A DNA stretch of 64,000 nucleotides from Vespula vulgaris (GCF_905475345.1 NC_066602.1:3932814-3996813); one strand, 5' to 3'; positions 11,901 to 23,824 are shown, numbered from the stretch's first letter. Notes: a model not told the origin generated them from the sequence alone. Numbers and translations are program-made.

Positions 11901-13787
11901 GTTCAAAGAGAGGCGTACCAAATTTTATGGAATTTTTTTTTCACTCTTTTTTTTCTCTTTTCTCTTTCATTTTTTTTTTTTCATTGAATAAATAATTGCA
12001 TTCATATAGGTAACGGTGATTATATTAGGTACGAATAAAAACGTTTAATTGTAATATTGTATAAGCGGCATTTAGATTTAGAAGTTAGAATTAATTACAA
12101 ATTTTTATTTACCAGGATATGGTACTTTTTATCGTAACACTTTTTTATCGTGCATTATTTAGATTCGAAAATCAATGAAAATTGTTATAATGATCGAATC
12201 GCTAGAAAGAAAAGAAAATTCGTTAATTTAATTGCAAATCGGTTGTTTAGGTTTGTTAATTTAGCTTATGTATTTATTTCTTTTTTTTTTTAAAGAGGAT
12301 AAAGTACTTGGCACAAGGAAAATTTCAATTCCGTTGGATTATCAATATTTACGTATGCACGTTTAGTCTTCGTAAGGAATTCGTAAAATCTGTTATCTCG
12401 TAGATGGATACTTATACGTTTAGTTTCAACTTTATTGTTAGATTATACTTGAAATAAAATTAAAAAAAAAAAAAAAACGTAAAAAAGAGAAGAAAAAAAG
12501 AAAAAGGAAAAAGAAAATGTTTCATGCACTATCTAACTGTTAGAGAAAGTTTTCACTTTGAAAGTATACATACAAACATGCACACATATACACAGACACA
12601 TTGTGAAAAGCTACAGTTCCTTCTCTCTCTCTCTCGTTTTATTCTCGTCTGTCGGCAAATTTAGCTGCATATCTGTTCGAACTTGAAACATAAAGTTTGC
12701 CTTCTAACAGCTTAGTTTTCATTAACCGTCAGTCGTCACGGAAAAAAGACGAAAAAAAAGAAAAAGAGAAAAAAGAGCATGATTATTTCGGTCGAGTTGT
12801 TTGTCAGTTCAATTTACAAAGCGTCACAGACGAAACGACAATTAAAATTCGACGTTGATTTTTCTACACGTTTAATCGTAAAAATTATTTCGTATTTTTT
12901 CACGAATGCGCACAGATACCCGCGTAAATACGTGGCTTCATAGCCGTTATTTTTATTTTCATTTTTTTCTTTTTTTTTTTTTTTTACTTTTGTTTCTTTC
13001 TTCATACGTGAAAGATAAACGATTGTTATTAACATATCCTTTTTTTCCAACATTTAAATAATTTTGTTAGTATTATTTACACAAGATTAAAAGAAATCTT
13101 TTTCGAGGTTTCAAGCTGTCATTTTTTTATATATTTATTTATTTATTTATTTATTTATTTTTTTTTATAGATATGACATTTCAAGTCTGAGAACTTCATT
13201 TTTTACCTTTATTATATATTCTTTGTTCTCCTCGATGAAATATTTGAATAGATAGAATATTCTCTAAGTTAGTTGAGAAAATTGATCGTCTAGACTGTAG
13301 ATGAAACGTTAATCTATATGTATAATGAACGAACCCTAATTTCAACCTCTGTTCTCTTTCTATTTTCCTCTCTCTCTCTCTCTCTCTCTCCCTCTCTCTT
13401 TAATTACATTCATAGAGATGATATATTTCTCATATGATTAAAGAGAAATACATTAAATAAATTTATATTTAATTTCGTTTTTTTTTCTTTACCTCTTTTA
13501 ATAAGAAATCTTCGATTCGCACGGTCCCTATTACAAATATAATATTAATATTTAAAACGGTATTAAGAAAAAGAAAAAAAAAGAAAAACACGTATATAAT
13601 ATAATAAAATTGAAAAAAACCGTTTAGTAATAAATTCATAACACAGTATACGATATCTTTATTGTTACGATAAATTTTATTGTTAAAAAGAAAAAGAAAA
13701 CTATGTATCTAAGATAATTAATGAAGTTAATCGTTTCGGTGAAACGTTAATCTGTAATGATCGAGTTGGTTTCAAGCTATTCTCTTG

Positions 13788-13821
<34 letters not shown>

Positions 13822-14197
13822 ATCTCTTTCTATTTTCGCCTTTCAACTCCGATTTCACAAACGAGAGTACCAAGGCCGTTACAACGAAGGACCTCCAGTT
13901 CTGGAATCCTTTGTCGCGAATTTAATCCCCAGGACACTCATACACTCCTACACTCGTACCTGTTACTGGGTTGACACGGTCCTAACCTTTACCCGGCCAC
14001 AAAGGTCACGTTAATCCTTCTCCTTCTTATTCTTATTCTTATTCTTCTTTTTTCGGTTTTCTACCATTTCGTTTTCTTTTTTTTTCCTTTTCTTTTTCTT
14101 TTTCTCTCTTTCTCCATTTTCGAAGCTTCTCTCAAAAGGTTTTACAGGATGGTATGGTATGGTACGGTACGGTATGGTATGCACATAAATGCATATA
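11901..14197. other. Gene-free stretch
   Basis: No gene found. The block holds T- and A-rich tracts, (TTTA)n at about 13133-13160, CT runs at 13368-13399 and 13790-13830, and complex unique sequence at about 12630-12740 and 13855-14012. The latter reads through in one plus frame for about 50 codons after a CT-derived S/L run, but I recognise nothing in it. A GGTAT pentanucleotide run closes the block. Confidence 0.6.
14151..14180. repeat. Pentanucleotide repeat GGTAT/GGTAC
   Basis: Six head-to-tail five-base units (GGTAT, GGTAT, GGTAC, GGTAC, GGTAT, GGTAT) immediately left of the candidate element starting at 14198. Confidence 0.95.
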
Positions 14198-14775
14198 CTG
14201 GGTGTCCTAGAATAAATGGGAAATATTTTTATATCCAAATGTGTTTTCGGTATATATTGTATGTATATATATAAAAGGTAAAGAAGGGTTCGTATAAACA
14301 TATGATTCTATTTGAATTTGGCTTCCATTTGTTGCTTCAATATTTGTAAACATTTTTAATTGGAGTTTTTAAATAAATACGATCGGTATTTATAATAAAA
14401 TACAGATATCCTATGATTGATACGACTGTTCATGCATTTCGATTAAAAATATTTGTAAGCAATATCGATGTGATCGGTACTTTTCTTTTTTAAAGGGTCG
14501 TCAATATTTACAATAAATCGTAAATACATAATTATTTCTATTTGGTGGCTTATGTTATATATTTGTTACTTTTTATCATAAATACTGATCACAATATTCA
14601 TATATATGGGTATTAATCAAGTATTTTGTTAAATTATATAATAAAATTGCGAATCATATAAATAAAAGCGATAAATTAAAACTCGATAAATGAAGCAGCG
14701 TGAATTCGCATGAGTTTATATTTTTATTTATCTGGTCAATATTTTTTATTAATTAATGGTAAATATATATTCTAT

Positions 14776-14818
14776 AAAATAAATAAATAAATAAATAAAT
14801 AAATAAATATATATATAT
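14776..14818. repeat. (AAAT)n-(AT)n compound microsatellite
   Basis: About eight AAAT units followed by a short AT run. Confidence 0.95.
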
Positions 14819-15253
14819 GAATATTGCCATCAGTATAAATACTTAAATATCGAGGTTTCATTTGAATTGGCAGTTTTTATGACGTATCGATATTTTATCA
14901 TAAATGCTGATTATTTATTTGTTTTAAAAATAGCTATTAAAAATATTTATAAATATTTATCCAGTAAAAAGCAACCATTTCGAATATCTCTGTTATTAGA
15001 TAGAATTTCTTGAAAATCATATCACTCTTAACAAAATCCAATAGAACGTAATATGTTTATACGAGCTATTTTCTTTTTCGTTAAATCTATTTTTATTTCT
15101 TTAAAGTTAGAAAAAAAATATAATGGAAATGAAATGAAATAATGTAAAGGAATAATGTAATTGAATGTTGTACGTAGTAATAACGTGATAAAATATTCAA
15201 TTCTTTTTATTACATTTTTTCTACAAAAGAAAAAGAGAAAGAAATAAAGGTGA

Positions 15254-15258
<5 letters not shown>

Positions 15259-15307
<49 letters not shown>
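15259..15307. repeat. (GA)n microsatellite
   Basis: About 24 GA units, nearly uninterrupted. It creates the S/L runs seen in the minus-strand frame. Confidence 0.97.
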
Positions 15308-15314
<7 letters not shown>

Positions 15315-16129
15315 AAGAAGTAGAAAAGCTTGGGGAAAAAATTCTTACCATCGTTGAAAGATCTACCCCATGAAATATCTGAACCCTTGTTACAAGCATT
15401 ACTTCCCTATAAAATCAAAATAATAAAGATATGTATCTAATATGGTAATAGTTATTGGACTCACCCTGTATATAAGTGGTTCTTATGGTACATTTACCTT
15501 CTTCATTTCAATGATTATCCTTCATTTGATTTTCTCCAACGTGGTTCGCCGCACTTCTAGTGAGATTTTCCAGAGTTCCTTTCATGTTCCTTTCTCTTCC
15601 CGATTGTTCGAGGCTGCTGAGTCTGAATTCTGCACATTCTCCACTCTTGACGATTTTGATGGTTCGGGGATTCGAGAATTGGAAATAGTAAAGATTATTA
15701 TGATTTGAGTTATTTCGAACAGTGGGAAAGAGAGAGAGAGAGAGAGAGAGATGAAATAAATCTTTTTTTAAATTTTATTTTCCATATGAATTTAGGTGTT
15801 TTTAATATAGTAAAAAGAGATTACGATTAATTGAAGTATTTGTTGTTCAGTTCGTTGGGATATTTGGATTGTCGAAAATTTTGTTTTATTTTATTTATAA
15901 GTTCAGTTATATTTTAGTTTGGGGGATATTCAGTTCGTTGATTAGAATCGATCAGTTTAGTTTCGCTTGGATCTTTAGAATTATTTTGACATACATTTAT
16001 ATTTTTTTTGTCCATTATCCACGTTTAAAAATCTGATCTGCTCAAAAAAAGAAAAATGGAATAAGCAATTTTATGTCTCAATATTTTATAATACCGAGAA
16101 TTATTTTTTCGCATTTCTATTTCCCTCGT

Positions 16130-16450
16130 TTAAATTTCGAATCTAGCGTTGGCTTCTTACGTTGTCCTCGTAAAGTTCGAGAGAAGATTCAGGTGGAAGC
16201 GTTAATCTACGATGGTATCCTCTAGGCCACGTTAGTATGCAAATTCTTGTTAAGCAGCTTCGGAAGAATTAGCTGAGAGGATAAGAGAGAAAGCACGCGG
16301 TTATGAGCAGATGAAGATAACAAAGCCTTTCCACGAGTACGGATACCGTGACGCCATCATTGCTATTCTCCTGCTTCTTTTAAAACAGTGCCGGTGGATA
16401 CATTTTCTTTCGTATCTCACAGTTTGATCTTAGAGAACGATCTAGAAAAC
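16130..16450. promoter_or_regulatory. Complex unique island with octamer motif
   Basis: About 320 bases free of simple repeats. It includes TATGCAAAT (16236-16244), an exact match to the octamer bound by POU-domain factors. No frame is open across the segment. A single octamer is expected by chance in a window this size, so regulatory function is only a suggestion. Confidence 0.2.
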
Positions 16451-16709
16451 AAGCTTTGCCTTTTAGATCGTTATTATTCTAATGGACCGTCGATCTTTTA
16501 ATGTTTGTCAAACTTTTCTCTCTCTCTCTCTCTCTCTTCCATTCTTTTTTTATCGCGTTTTAATTTTTTTTATTTAATCTTTGTTTCTTTTTTTTTAAGA
16601 GCAAAACAAAGGTTTTACGTTAAGTACAAAAGGTTTATCGAAATAGAAGGTTATTTTTTTAACGAATAATTATTCCGAGCGAATCTCTATGAATTTTTTT
16701 CACATATAC

Positions 16710-16712
<3 letters not shown>

Positions 16713-16750
<38 letters not shown>

Positions 16751-16763
16751 TAGATAGATAGAT
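16713..16763. repeat. (AT)n-(GATA)n compound microsatellite
   Basis: About 18 AT units pass directly into about four GATA units. Confidence 0.95.
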
Positions 16764-17388
16764 ATATGATGAATTATAGTATTGGTTTTATAATTAAATA
16801 CGATGATAGAAAGGTAGAAATAAAATGGAAGAAGAAGAAGAAAACGAAAGAATCTTGGTTGAACGAATGATTTATCGTTAGTAGGTTATATTAACTTTCG
16901 TAGATTTTCGAAAATACGCGAGGAACTTACGAAATTAGTTTCAAAATGAGATACGTGAAGAGCCAGATGAAAATCTATATATGTATGTGTGTATGTACTT
17001 ACATATGTACGTACGTGTGCAGTTACGTATGTGTGTATATGTCTAGTACGTGCTACTGTGATTGTAGCGAGAATTAAGTAAGACCAACACGTTTTACCGT
17101 TCTCCACGTGTTCCCATCTAATTTCTAATACGATTAGTATCATTTTACTCGAGAAATGGTTTCAACGGTATCATTTTGTTTTTCGTCTATATCTAATAGT
17201 TCATAGTAACAATCCAATCGTTTGCCAGACTTTTTATTTATTTATTTACTTGTTTATTTTATTTTATTTACAAACAGGTCGTATCACATTTACAAAAACA
17301 AATTTAATTAATTGCCTAAATTTTCTGTGGGAGAAGGGCTTGCGCGTACATACACAGATTTATGCGGATTATAAATTGTAAAGAAAAA

Positions 17389-17456
17389 AATAAATAAATA
17401 AATAAATAAATAAAAATCCGAAACAAAAAATAAATGAATGAATGAATGAATGAATA
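17389..17456. repeat. (AAAT)n and (GAAT)n microsatellites
   Basis: Six or so AAAT units at 17389-17414 and, after 18 bases, about six AATG units at 17432-17456. Confidence 0.92.
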
Positions 17457-17671
17457 AAGAAGAGTAAAAAAAAAATTTGATCGCACTAAACGGATTAATA
17501 GCTCGGATCATTTTTTTCGCCCCTTTTTTCTTTTTCAATCTACGATACGATCGCTGTTATAACGATCATCAATAACCCGGATAATCTCCATAAAGTATAA
17601 TTGCATCGTAAGATTGACCGACGATCAAAAAGAAAACGAGAAAGAAAAAAGGAGAAAAAATAAGTCTCGGT

Positions 17672-17700
17672 TCGATCGATCGATCGATCGATAGATCGAT
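17672..17700. repeat. (CGAT)n microsatellite
   Basis: About seven units with one substituted (CGATAGATCGAT). The unit is self-complementary. A similar tract is found at 57776-57828. Confidence 0.95.
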
Positions 17701-18359
17701 TTACATATATATTACATACATACATACATATGTATAGTAGTAGTATCTCTGCCATGCATGACTTTTTTAAGAGATAGGATTCAATGAAACGGAACTACGA
17801 CGAGCATATGGCGGCGATGATGGAGAGGAGAAGAGCCAAGGGTTTATGGTCTCTTCGATAGAAGAACATCTGCGTGTTGACGCAACAATGGTTTTGTCCA
17901 GTGGATGTTCGCGAGTATGCTCGCGGCTACTTGACTTTCTTAACACACTTACCTTAACCCTTACCCTCCCTCTTTTCTATACCTTCTTTTCTCTTCGTAT
18001 ATATATCTATCCTTTTATTTTTCGCTCACCCTCTATCTCTCTATCTCTTCGTCTCTCTTTCTTTCTGTATGCTGTGTGTGTTCGTTCGTTCGTTCGTTCG
18101 TCTATCTTCCTCTCTCTCATTTTTAAACTCAGACCGTTTACTTCCGGACAGTTCATTGAAGTTAAAAGATAACGTTTTACTCGCACATATGGGTCTCATT
18201 TCGGTCGAATGAATGTCCCATTTGGTGGGCATCATTGAGAAGGAAGAGTAGCAGCAGGAAGGAGGAAGAGGGGAAGGAAAAGGTATATTCGAGTTGGTTA
18301 TATACGTACGTATTTATGTCTGTTGAGTCGAGTCTATGTATGTGTAATATGTGTAATAT

Positions 18360-18490
18360 TCGTTGACCATGGCCGTGGCATTAATTCAATTTCGTGATAA
18401 TTAAGGGGTGCTAGAGGCCTATCCCCTACCGTCGTCTAATGCTAAATTAGATTTGAATCGTATGCTCGGTTGCGTCATACGTGCTCTATC
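18360..18490. promoter_or_regulatory. Complex unique island with homeodomain-type cores
   Basis: A repeat-free segment with TTAATT and TAATTAAG cores of the kind bound by homeodomain proteins. No open frame crosses it. Such cores are common by chance in AT-rich DNA, so this is a weak call. Confidence 0.15.
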
Positions 18491-18629
18491 TTTCTTTTGA
18501 ATTTTCCTTTTTTTTTATGATCTTTCTCTCTCTCTCTCTCTCGTTACATTTGAAATGGTTAGTCGAAATTTTTTATTTTTCTTATTGCTCCTTTTTCCCT
18601 TTTACTTTCTCTTTCTTTCTTTCTTTCTC

Positions 18630-19080
18630 ATTAAAGTTTTTATTATGTAATTGAGTATGATTTTTTTTTTTTAATTTCTTTTGATTTCCTTTTCCTTTTC
18701 TTCCTTCTGTTTGTCTCCTTTTGAGGATACTTTCCTATCAACTTTTATTCAGAGTTAATTAAAATTTTTTTGAATTTCTCGTTTCTCTTTCTCTCTCTCT
18801 CTCTCGTTCTCTTTCTTATTTTTTTTTATCACGTCTTGGTTGATTCTTTTCTTATTTTTTGTCATCTCCTTTTCTCTCTCTTTTTCTTTTATTAACTTTT
18901 AGAATGATTAATTAAAACTTATTTTTCTTCTCTATCTTTCACTGCGTCTCCTTTTTTAAGATTTTTATTATGTAATTAAGCATGGCTTTTTAATTTTTCC
19001 CCCCTTCTTTATTTTTGTTTCCTTTTTTTTATGAGGCTTCTTTTTTATTAACTTTTTCCATAGTTAATTAAAATTTCTTA
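18630..19080. repeat. Degenerate tandem array, unit about 155 bp
   Basis: A motif close to TTAACTTTT-N(4-6)-GTTAATTAAAA recurs at about 18739, 18891 and 19048, spacings 152 and 157. A second motif (TTTTTATTATGTAATT followed by (A/G)AG(C/T)ATG) is found in the first and third units at about 18636 and 18962. In units one and three the order of blocks is the same, including a GAGG-containing stretch before the first motif (18723 and 19033). Pyrimidine-rich spacers, some with (CT)n, separate the blocks. Confidence 0.6.
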
Positions 19081-19302
19081 TCTTTCTTTATATTCCACCT
19101 TTTTTTTTCTTTTCGTCCCCCCCCCCCTCTCTCTTTCCTTTCTTTTCTTTCTTCTCTATTTTATCTTTCGTTGCATACAATAAATAAAAATAATCAAGAG
19201 AGAAAGAGAAAGAGAAATTTATGTTTAAAGTTTAAGCTAATTTTATTGAATAAATATCTGGTTAAAACTTCAGATAATTTATCAAAAAGAAAAATCAAAA
19301 AT

Positions 19303-19304
<2 letters not shown>

Positions 19305-19333
<29 letters not shown>
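19305..19333. repeat. (CT)n microsatellite
   Basis: About 14 uninterrupted CT units. Confidence 0.97.
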
Positions 19334-19336
<3 letters not shown>

Positions 19337-21275
19337 CGTAGATACGCCACACATATATTGTACATTATACGTACATACGTATCGTATGTTTATTTAAGGT
19401 CTCATAGAAATGACAATTTTTTTTTTAACTTCTCCAGCGGTATTCGATTCTAACAATGTCGACGATCGATGCTCTTGCTACTTTCTAGTAATAGTAGTAG
19501 TAACAATATCACTAGCAGCAGTAGTAGTAGTAGTGGTAGTCGCAGAAAGTATGTACTCTCGACTCTCGAAAGTCGTTTTAGGGATTTTCGAGGGCTACGA
19601 AGAAGGAGGAGCTTCTTGTGGAAGTGCCTAATGACATTAGCCTTGGTTCGTTATCGTTAAAACGTACATCGTTACATAACATGCCAGAGCTCTTTCTTTC
19701 TCTCTCTCTCTCTCTCTCTCTCTGTCTATCTCTCTCTGTCCTTTCCTATCTATCTATTTATCCATCCGTGTCTAGATCGTTTCTTCTCTTTTTCTTTTCC
19801 CCTTTTCTCTCTCTTTTCTTTTTTGATTTTAATCCAGCAGAAAAAAATGAACGAAATAATAAAAAAGAATCGAATGAAAAACGTGTCGAGGAAAAATTGT
19901 TTTTCTTCTTTCATTTATCTATTTTCTTATTTTATCCGACGTTCTCTATTTCGTTAGTTCGACCAGTAGAAGAAGATAAAAAAAAGAAAAAGAAAAATGG
20001 AGATCATTAGAATAAAGTATTCGTTGAAAAAAGAAATGCTTCTTCGATTAGTGTGAGATATTTCAAGACAGACATACATACATACATACGTTTCTACGAA
20101 CATATAATAGAGTAGCGTGGATAGTAAAAAGTATATCTTTCACATACACGTATACGTGTGTGTGTGTGGGTGGTTATGTGTGTATACTGTCGTCGTCTCA
20201 TTGAGAATCATCCCATTGAAATCTCCATATTCAAATGGAGCCGCCGATATATATCTGATCGACGTTATTGCACGTAAATGTTATCGATTTATCGAAGCGA
20301 ATATTTGTGTGCGCGCGTGCATGTGTGTTAGTGACAGTTGCAACGAAAAATGCCTTCGAAAATAGTAGCGATAATTCGTTCTTTTAAGTCAGATAAATAT
20401 TCTTCTGAAGATTGTTAAAAAAAGAAGTCGCCAGGTAAAGAAATGTTTTCCATTGAAATTCACATGGAATTAATTAAAAACGTTAAATCCGTTGGCACAA
20501 AGATTAAAGTGAGTTCGAAATCAAATCTTAGGCGTTTTCTTTTCTTCTTTCCTTTTTCGAACATCTCAGTTCGTAATTCTGTTTGTTATCATTTTTATAT
20601 TTTTCTTCTCTCTCTTTCTCGATGTCTTTGAACGAGAAGAAAGGATAAGAAGTAGCAGCAGCTAGCTACTTGAGCCTCTTCGAGTATATTCCTTGAATTT
20701 CCAATTCCATCTCGTGTTTCTCTTTCGACTGGTTCTATGGTATCCCCTTATATACTTTTTCCACGTCTCGTTTCTTCCGTTCGGTCCTGTTCTCTTCTTT
20801 CCTTTCTTCTCTGCTTTTCGAAATCAAGGAATCTTGCCAATCCTTGATTTTTCATTCGAAACGTGTCGCGGATAAAACAATACGGTGCCGCAGGATTAAA
20901 ATTAATTTTCTTTATCGATTCGAGATCCCGTTTATTTCGTTCCTCTTTTATACGTATACCTTTGAAACACTTTTTCAAAATACTTTTTTTCGTCTCTTCT
21001 CTATCGTATACTTTTATACGATTGAATAACGATTAATTAAAATCGTTACAATTTTCATTCCATTTTTTATATTTATCCATTTATAATTTCGCGTTTTCCT
21101 TCTGATCGTTGTATAGAACCGTATAAAATTAATAAAGATATGAAATAAATATACGTATTCGTGTATACGTTATAGAGGTAATGGCAGTTGTTTGACAGAG
21201 CTTTTCTCTCTGTATCGAAAGGTATATACTATGGGGCCGGTGTCTCTCTGGTTAAAATCAGTTTCGGTAACGCCT

Positions 21276-21326
21276 GCACTGCGAGACACTCGAACGAATT
21301 CGATACAGGATTGACTTCCGCAGTGC
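21276..21326 (+). other. Stem-loop with 8-bp perfect outer stem
   Basis: GCACTGCG (21276-21283) pairs with CGCAGTGC (21319-21326) around 35 bases. Inside, TCGAA and TTCGA can form a second stem with a CGAA loop, and ATTGAC/GTCAAT (around 21310-21332) offers an alternative pairing. The neighbourhood is complex unique sequence. Whether it is transcribed is unknown. Confidence 0.35.
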
Positions 21327-22490
21327 GGTCAATACTCGATTGAATAAAGCTTGGTAAAATACATGAAAAGGGAGAGAGAAAGAGAGACGAGGAGAGAGGA
21401 GAGGAGAGGAGGAAGCTTTCTATTTGTTAGTCGAAACGAATAACAGGAGACCGATGTCGATTCCGAACAACCGTGATTTATGCGCGTATGTCCCCTTTGA
21501 AGAAGAAAACCAGACGTGACATATATGCTCGATCGGTTCAATCATAGTTTACAATAATATCTTCGTTTCTTTGTATCACGATCCTTTTATCTTATCTCGA
21601 CGTTGATCTATCTTTCGGTAACGCGTATTCTAATATTTCTCTTTTCTTTCATTCTTCTTGATTTTTTTCTTTTCTTTCCTTTTGAACATCTTTCATCAAG
21701 AAGTAAAATATAATAGCATCTTCTCTAACCATTGACCAGCGACAAGTAATTCTTGTACGTTAGGTAACTTGTTAAAAAAGGAAAAAAAAAGAGGAAGAGA
21801 AACGAACGATGATTATCATTAAAATATAAAACTATTATTACGTAACGAGATACGAGTTTTAATTTTCTAAATTACTTCGATGTCTTAATTCGATTAATTT
21901 TTCAATTAGTACCGAATAACTTTGGTCAATTTTTCGTTTGATGGTACTGCTGGAACGTTGAATTCGTTCTCGAAGTTATTGTACTTGTTCTCAAGAGTAC
22001 TCGTTCCTCTTTTATTCCACTCTTATCTTAAAAAGATATATAAGGAAAGAAGAGAGAAGATCGGTTGTTTGATGAAGAATATAATGATACGCGAGTAAGG
22101 AATTAAAAAAAATTTGTTCATTATTTTTATCGGATCGATATCTTACGAAAAAAAATCTTTTCAGATCGTTTTTATAAATATTAATATTTATAACGATTAA
22201 TAATTCTTAAGCAAATTGATTTATATATTTTATGTATATATATGTATATCAAAGGAAATTCTCTTCGGCGATGCATCCGGTACTTACATCTTCAAACGCT
22301 CATACATATGTATGTTCGTATATATATAAGTGTCGGAGCAAGCATCCAAAGTTGAGAAATTATGCAGTCTTACGTATCCGATTTTGCTGCTCTAAGTTCC
22401 GGTATTCTATGTATACTATCTATAATCTGAAGTTAAGGTAATATAGAACATGGTATTCCTGTAAAATGTGGGCGAGTGCGCGCGCGTATA

Positions 22491-22870
22491 CAGGGTGTTT
22501 CATCTAATCGAAACGTTTCAATTTATTTTCCAAATTATTCTTTATTATATTGCTATAAAATACTAGGAAAATGTTAAAGAAACTGTTCGACTTAATTACG
22601 ATAATATTTTCATCGATGGGATATATCGTATTTCATCGACATTTCCACAAAGTCGATGGTATTTTCTCTTATTTTCTTTTTTTTCTAAATATAGATGGCT
22701 ATATTTTTGTTAGTGTAGAATTGGTTAATCGTAAAAAAGATTTCACAAAAAAAAAAAGAAAGAAAGGACGAAGGAAAGATTTAACGATTTGTATCTTTCA
22801 TGTTATTTCGTCTCGAATCGGTATCAACGTAAATGTTATTTCAATCGTTAGAACGAAGTGAAACACCCTG
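22491..22870. mobile_element. Non-autonomous TA-flanked DNA transposon (MITE)
   Basis: A 380 bp unit begins CAGGGTGTTTCA (22491-22502) and ends TGAAACACCCTG (22859-22870), a perfect 12 bp terminal inverted repeat that goes on imperfectly. It is bracketed by TA on both sides (22489-22490 and 22871-22872), the target-site duplication typical of Tc1/mariner-type elements. The interior is AT-rich; the open frame at 22571-22861 has no recognisable transposase motif. The element is therefore a MITE-type copy that would need a transposase supplied from elsewhere. The ends resemble those of the weaker candidate at 14198-15468. The superfamily assignment is an inference from TA and element size. Confidence 0.72.
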
Positions 22871-23055
22871 TAAGTAAACTAGATTCATTGGTCGATAGGA
22901 GAACGAAACTATTGAAATTTCCTAAGAGCGAGAGAGAGAGAGAGAGAGAGGCCTAGAGATTCCCGACGTTAAACTGAAATAAGTCGTGAGAAGCTTCCAA
23001 TGGAATTTCGAGTTCATCGATATATCGCTTAACAGTTTGAAATACTAAAACTTTG

Positions 23056-23088
23056 AGAGAGAGAGAGAGATGTGTGTGTGTGTGTGTA
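23056..23088. repeat. (GA)n-(GT)n compound microsatellite
   Basis: Same GA-to-GT structure as the tract at 11720-11756 and the longer one at 41547-41602. Confidence 0.95.
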
Positions 23089-23155
23089 TGCATTACAGGT
23101 ATTTGTATCTACACAACGATCTCCTCGAACATTTCCCAAAAAGAAAATAGAGATG

Positions 23156-23565
23156 TTATAAAAAGAATATAGAGATGGGATAAGAAGTAGTGAATAAAAG
23201 ATGGAATAACAGATACAGTAAATGTAAGGGAGAGAAAGAGAAAGGGAGATAAGAGAGGAAGAATAGCGAGACAGAACGAGAGAGTGAAAAGAGAAGAAGA
23301 GAAAGGATAGAAAAGAACAAATAAGAAACGGAGGTTAGGAGAAGAGACAAAGATAGAGATACGATAAAAAGGTAAGAGAAAGAAAGTACAGGTAAAAATA
23401 GAGATAGAATAGGAGATCCTGATAAAATAAGAGAGAAAGAATTAGAGCAAAGGGTAAAATAAAGAAGGAAAGAGAGGACGAGTGAACAATAGAGATATTG
23501 TTGTCGTCGAATATAGTTAAAGAGAAAGAGTAAAAATAATAGAGAAAGAAAGAAAGAAAGAAAGA

Positions 23566-23597
<32 letters not shown>

Positions 23598-23600
23598 AAG
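23156..23600. repeat. Purine-rich block (plus strand A/G)
   Basis: About 445 bases in which the plus strand is overwhelmingly A and G, with (AAAG)n and (GA)n runs at its right end (23541-23600). The minus strand is open for 173 codons here, but the product is almost only S, L, F and P, as expected from pyrimidine runs. Confidence 0.8.
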
Positions 23601-23824
23601 AAGAAACAATTTTTTATTTTTACGTATGTAAAAGACAGGATAGGAAAAAGAAGGGTTACTTTTAGAAGGAACTCCATTCTTTTAAGAAATTTTTCGTGGA
23701 AGGAGAAAGAGGAAGTGTCTGAAGTTTCGTCCGAAAAGAGAATAAACTTTTGGAGTTTTGCTTGACCGTCGAGTTTTCAGTTTTGCATGCGACTCGTAAC
23801 GCGCACACCGGCTGTTGGAAGATC

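Larger units (their letters stand above)
14198..15468. mobile_element. Candidate degraded TA-flanked DNA transposon
   Basis: The left end reads CTGGGTGTCC after TA (14196-14197). The right end reads GGACTCACCCTG before TA (15469-15470). Reverse-complemented, the right end is CAGGGTGAGTCC, so the two ends agree with a few changes and similarity fades over about 20 bases. The 1,271 bp span is near the size of Tc1/mariner elements and the CAGGGTG end resembles the clearer element at 22491. Against this, the interior is AT-rich, holds (AAAT)n and (GA)n microsatellites, and no transposase ORF is visible. It may be two unrelated ends, or an old decayed copy. Confidence 0.3.
15469..18629. other. Gene-free stretch with several complex islands
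   Basis: No gene found. Simple repeats are (GA)n at 15729-15751, (CT)n at 16517-16537, (AT)n plus (GATA)n at 16713-16763, (AAAT)n and (GAAT)n at 17389-17456 and (CGAT)n at 17672-17700. Complex unique sequence lies at about 16130-16450, 17780-17950 and 18360-18490. A six-base stem with four-base loop (17910-17925, CGCGAG/CTCGCG) lies in the second of these. Confidence 0.6.
19081..22490. other. Gene-free stretch
   Basis: No gene found. A run of about eleven C lies at 19127-19137, CT runs at 19305-19333 and 19700-19723, and an AGT/AGC-type trinucleotide stretch at 19487-19545 that opens serine- and valine-rich frames. The parts at 20630-20900 and 21180-21560 are more complex. A stem-loop at 21276-21326 is listed separately. 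Confidence 0.6.

Noticed and set aside
13757..14014. 85-codon frame whose second half is non-repetitive
   Set aside because: The first half is a CT-run product, and the second half shows no recognisable motif or clear splice acceptor.
19469..19660. Serine-rich frame after an AGT/AGC triplet tract
   Set aside because: The serines come from the triplet tract and another frame reads it as valine-rich.
23156..23677. 173-codon minus-strand ORF that looks like a membrane protein
   Set aside because: It is the pyrimidine strand of a purine-rich block; the S/L/F composition is a direct result of CT and CTTT runs.
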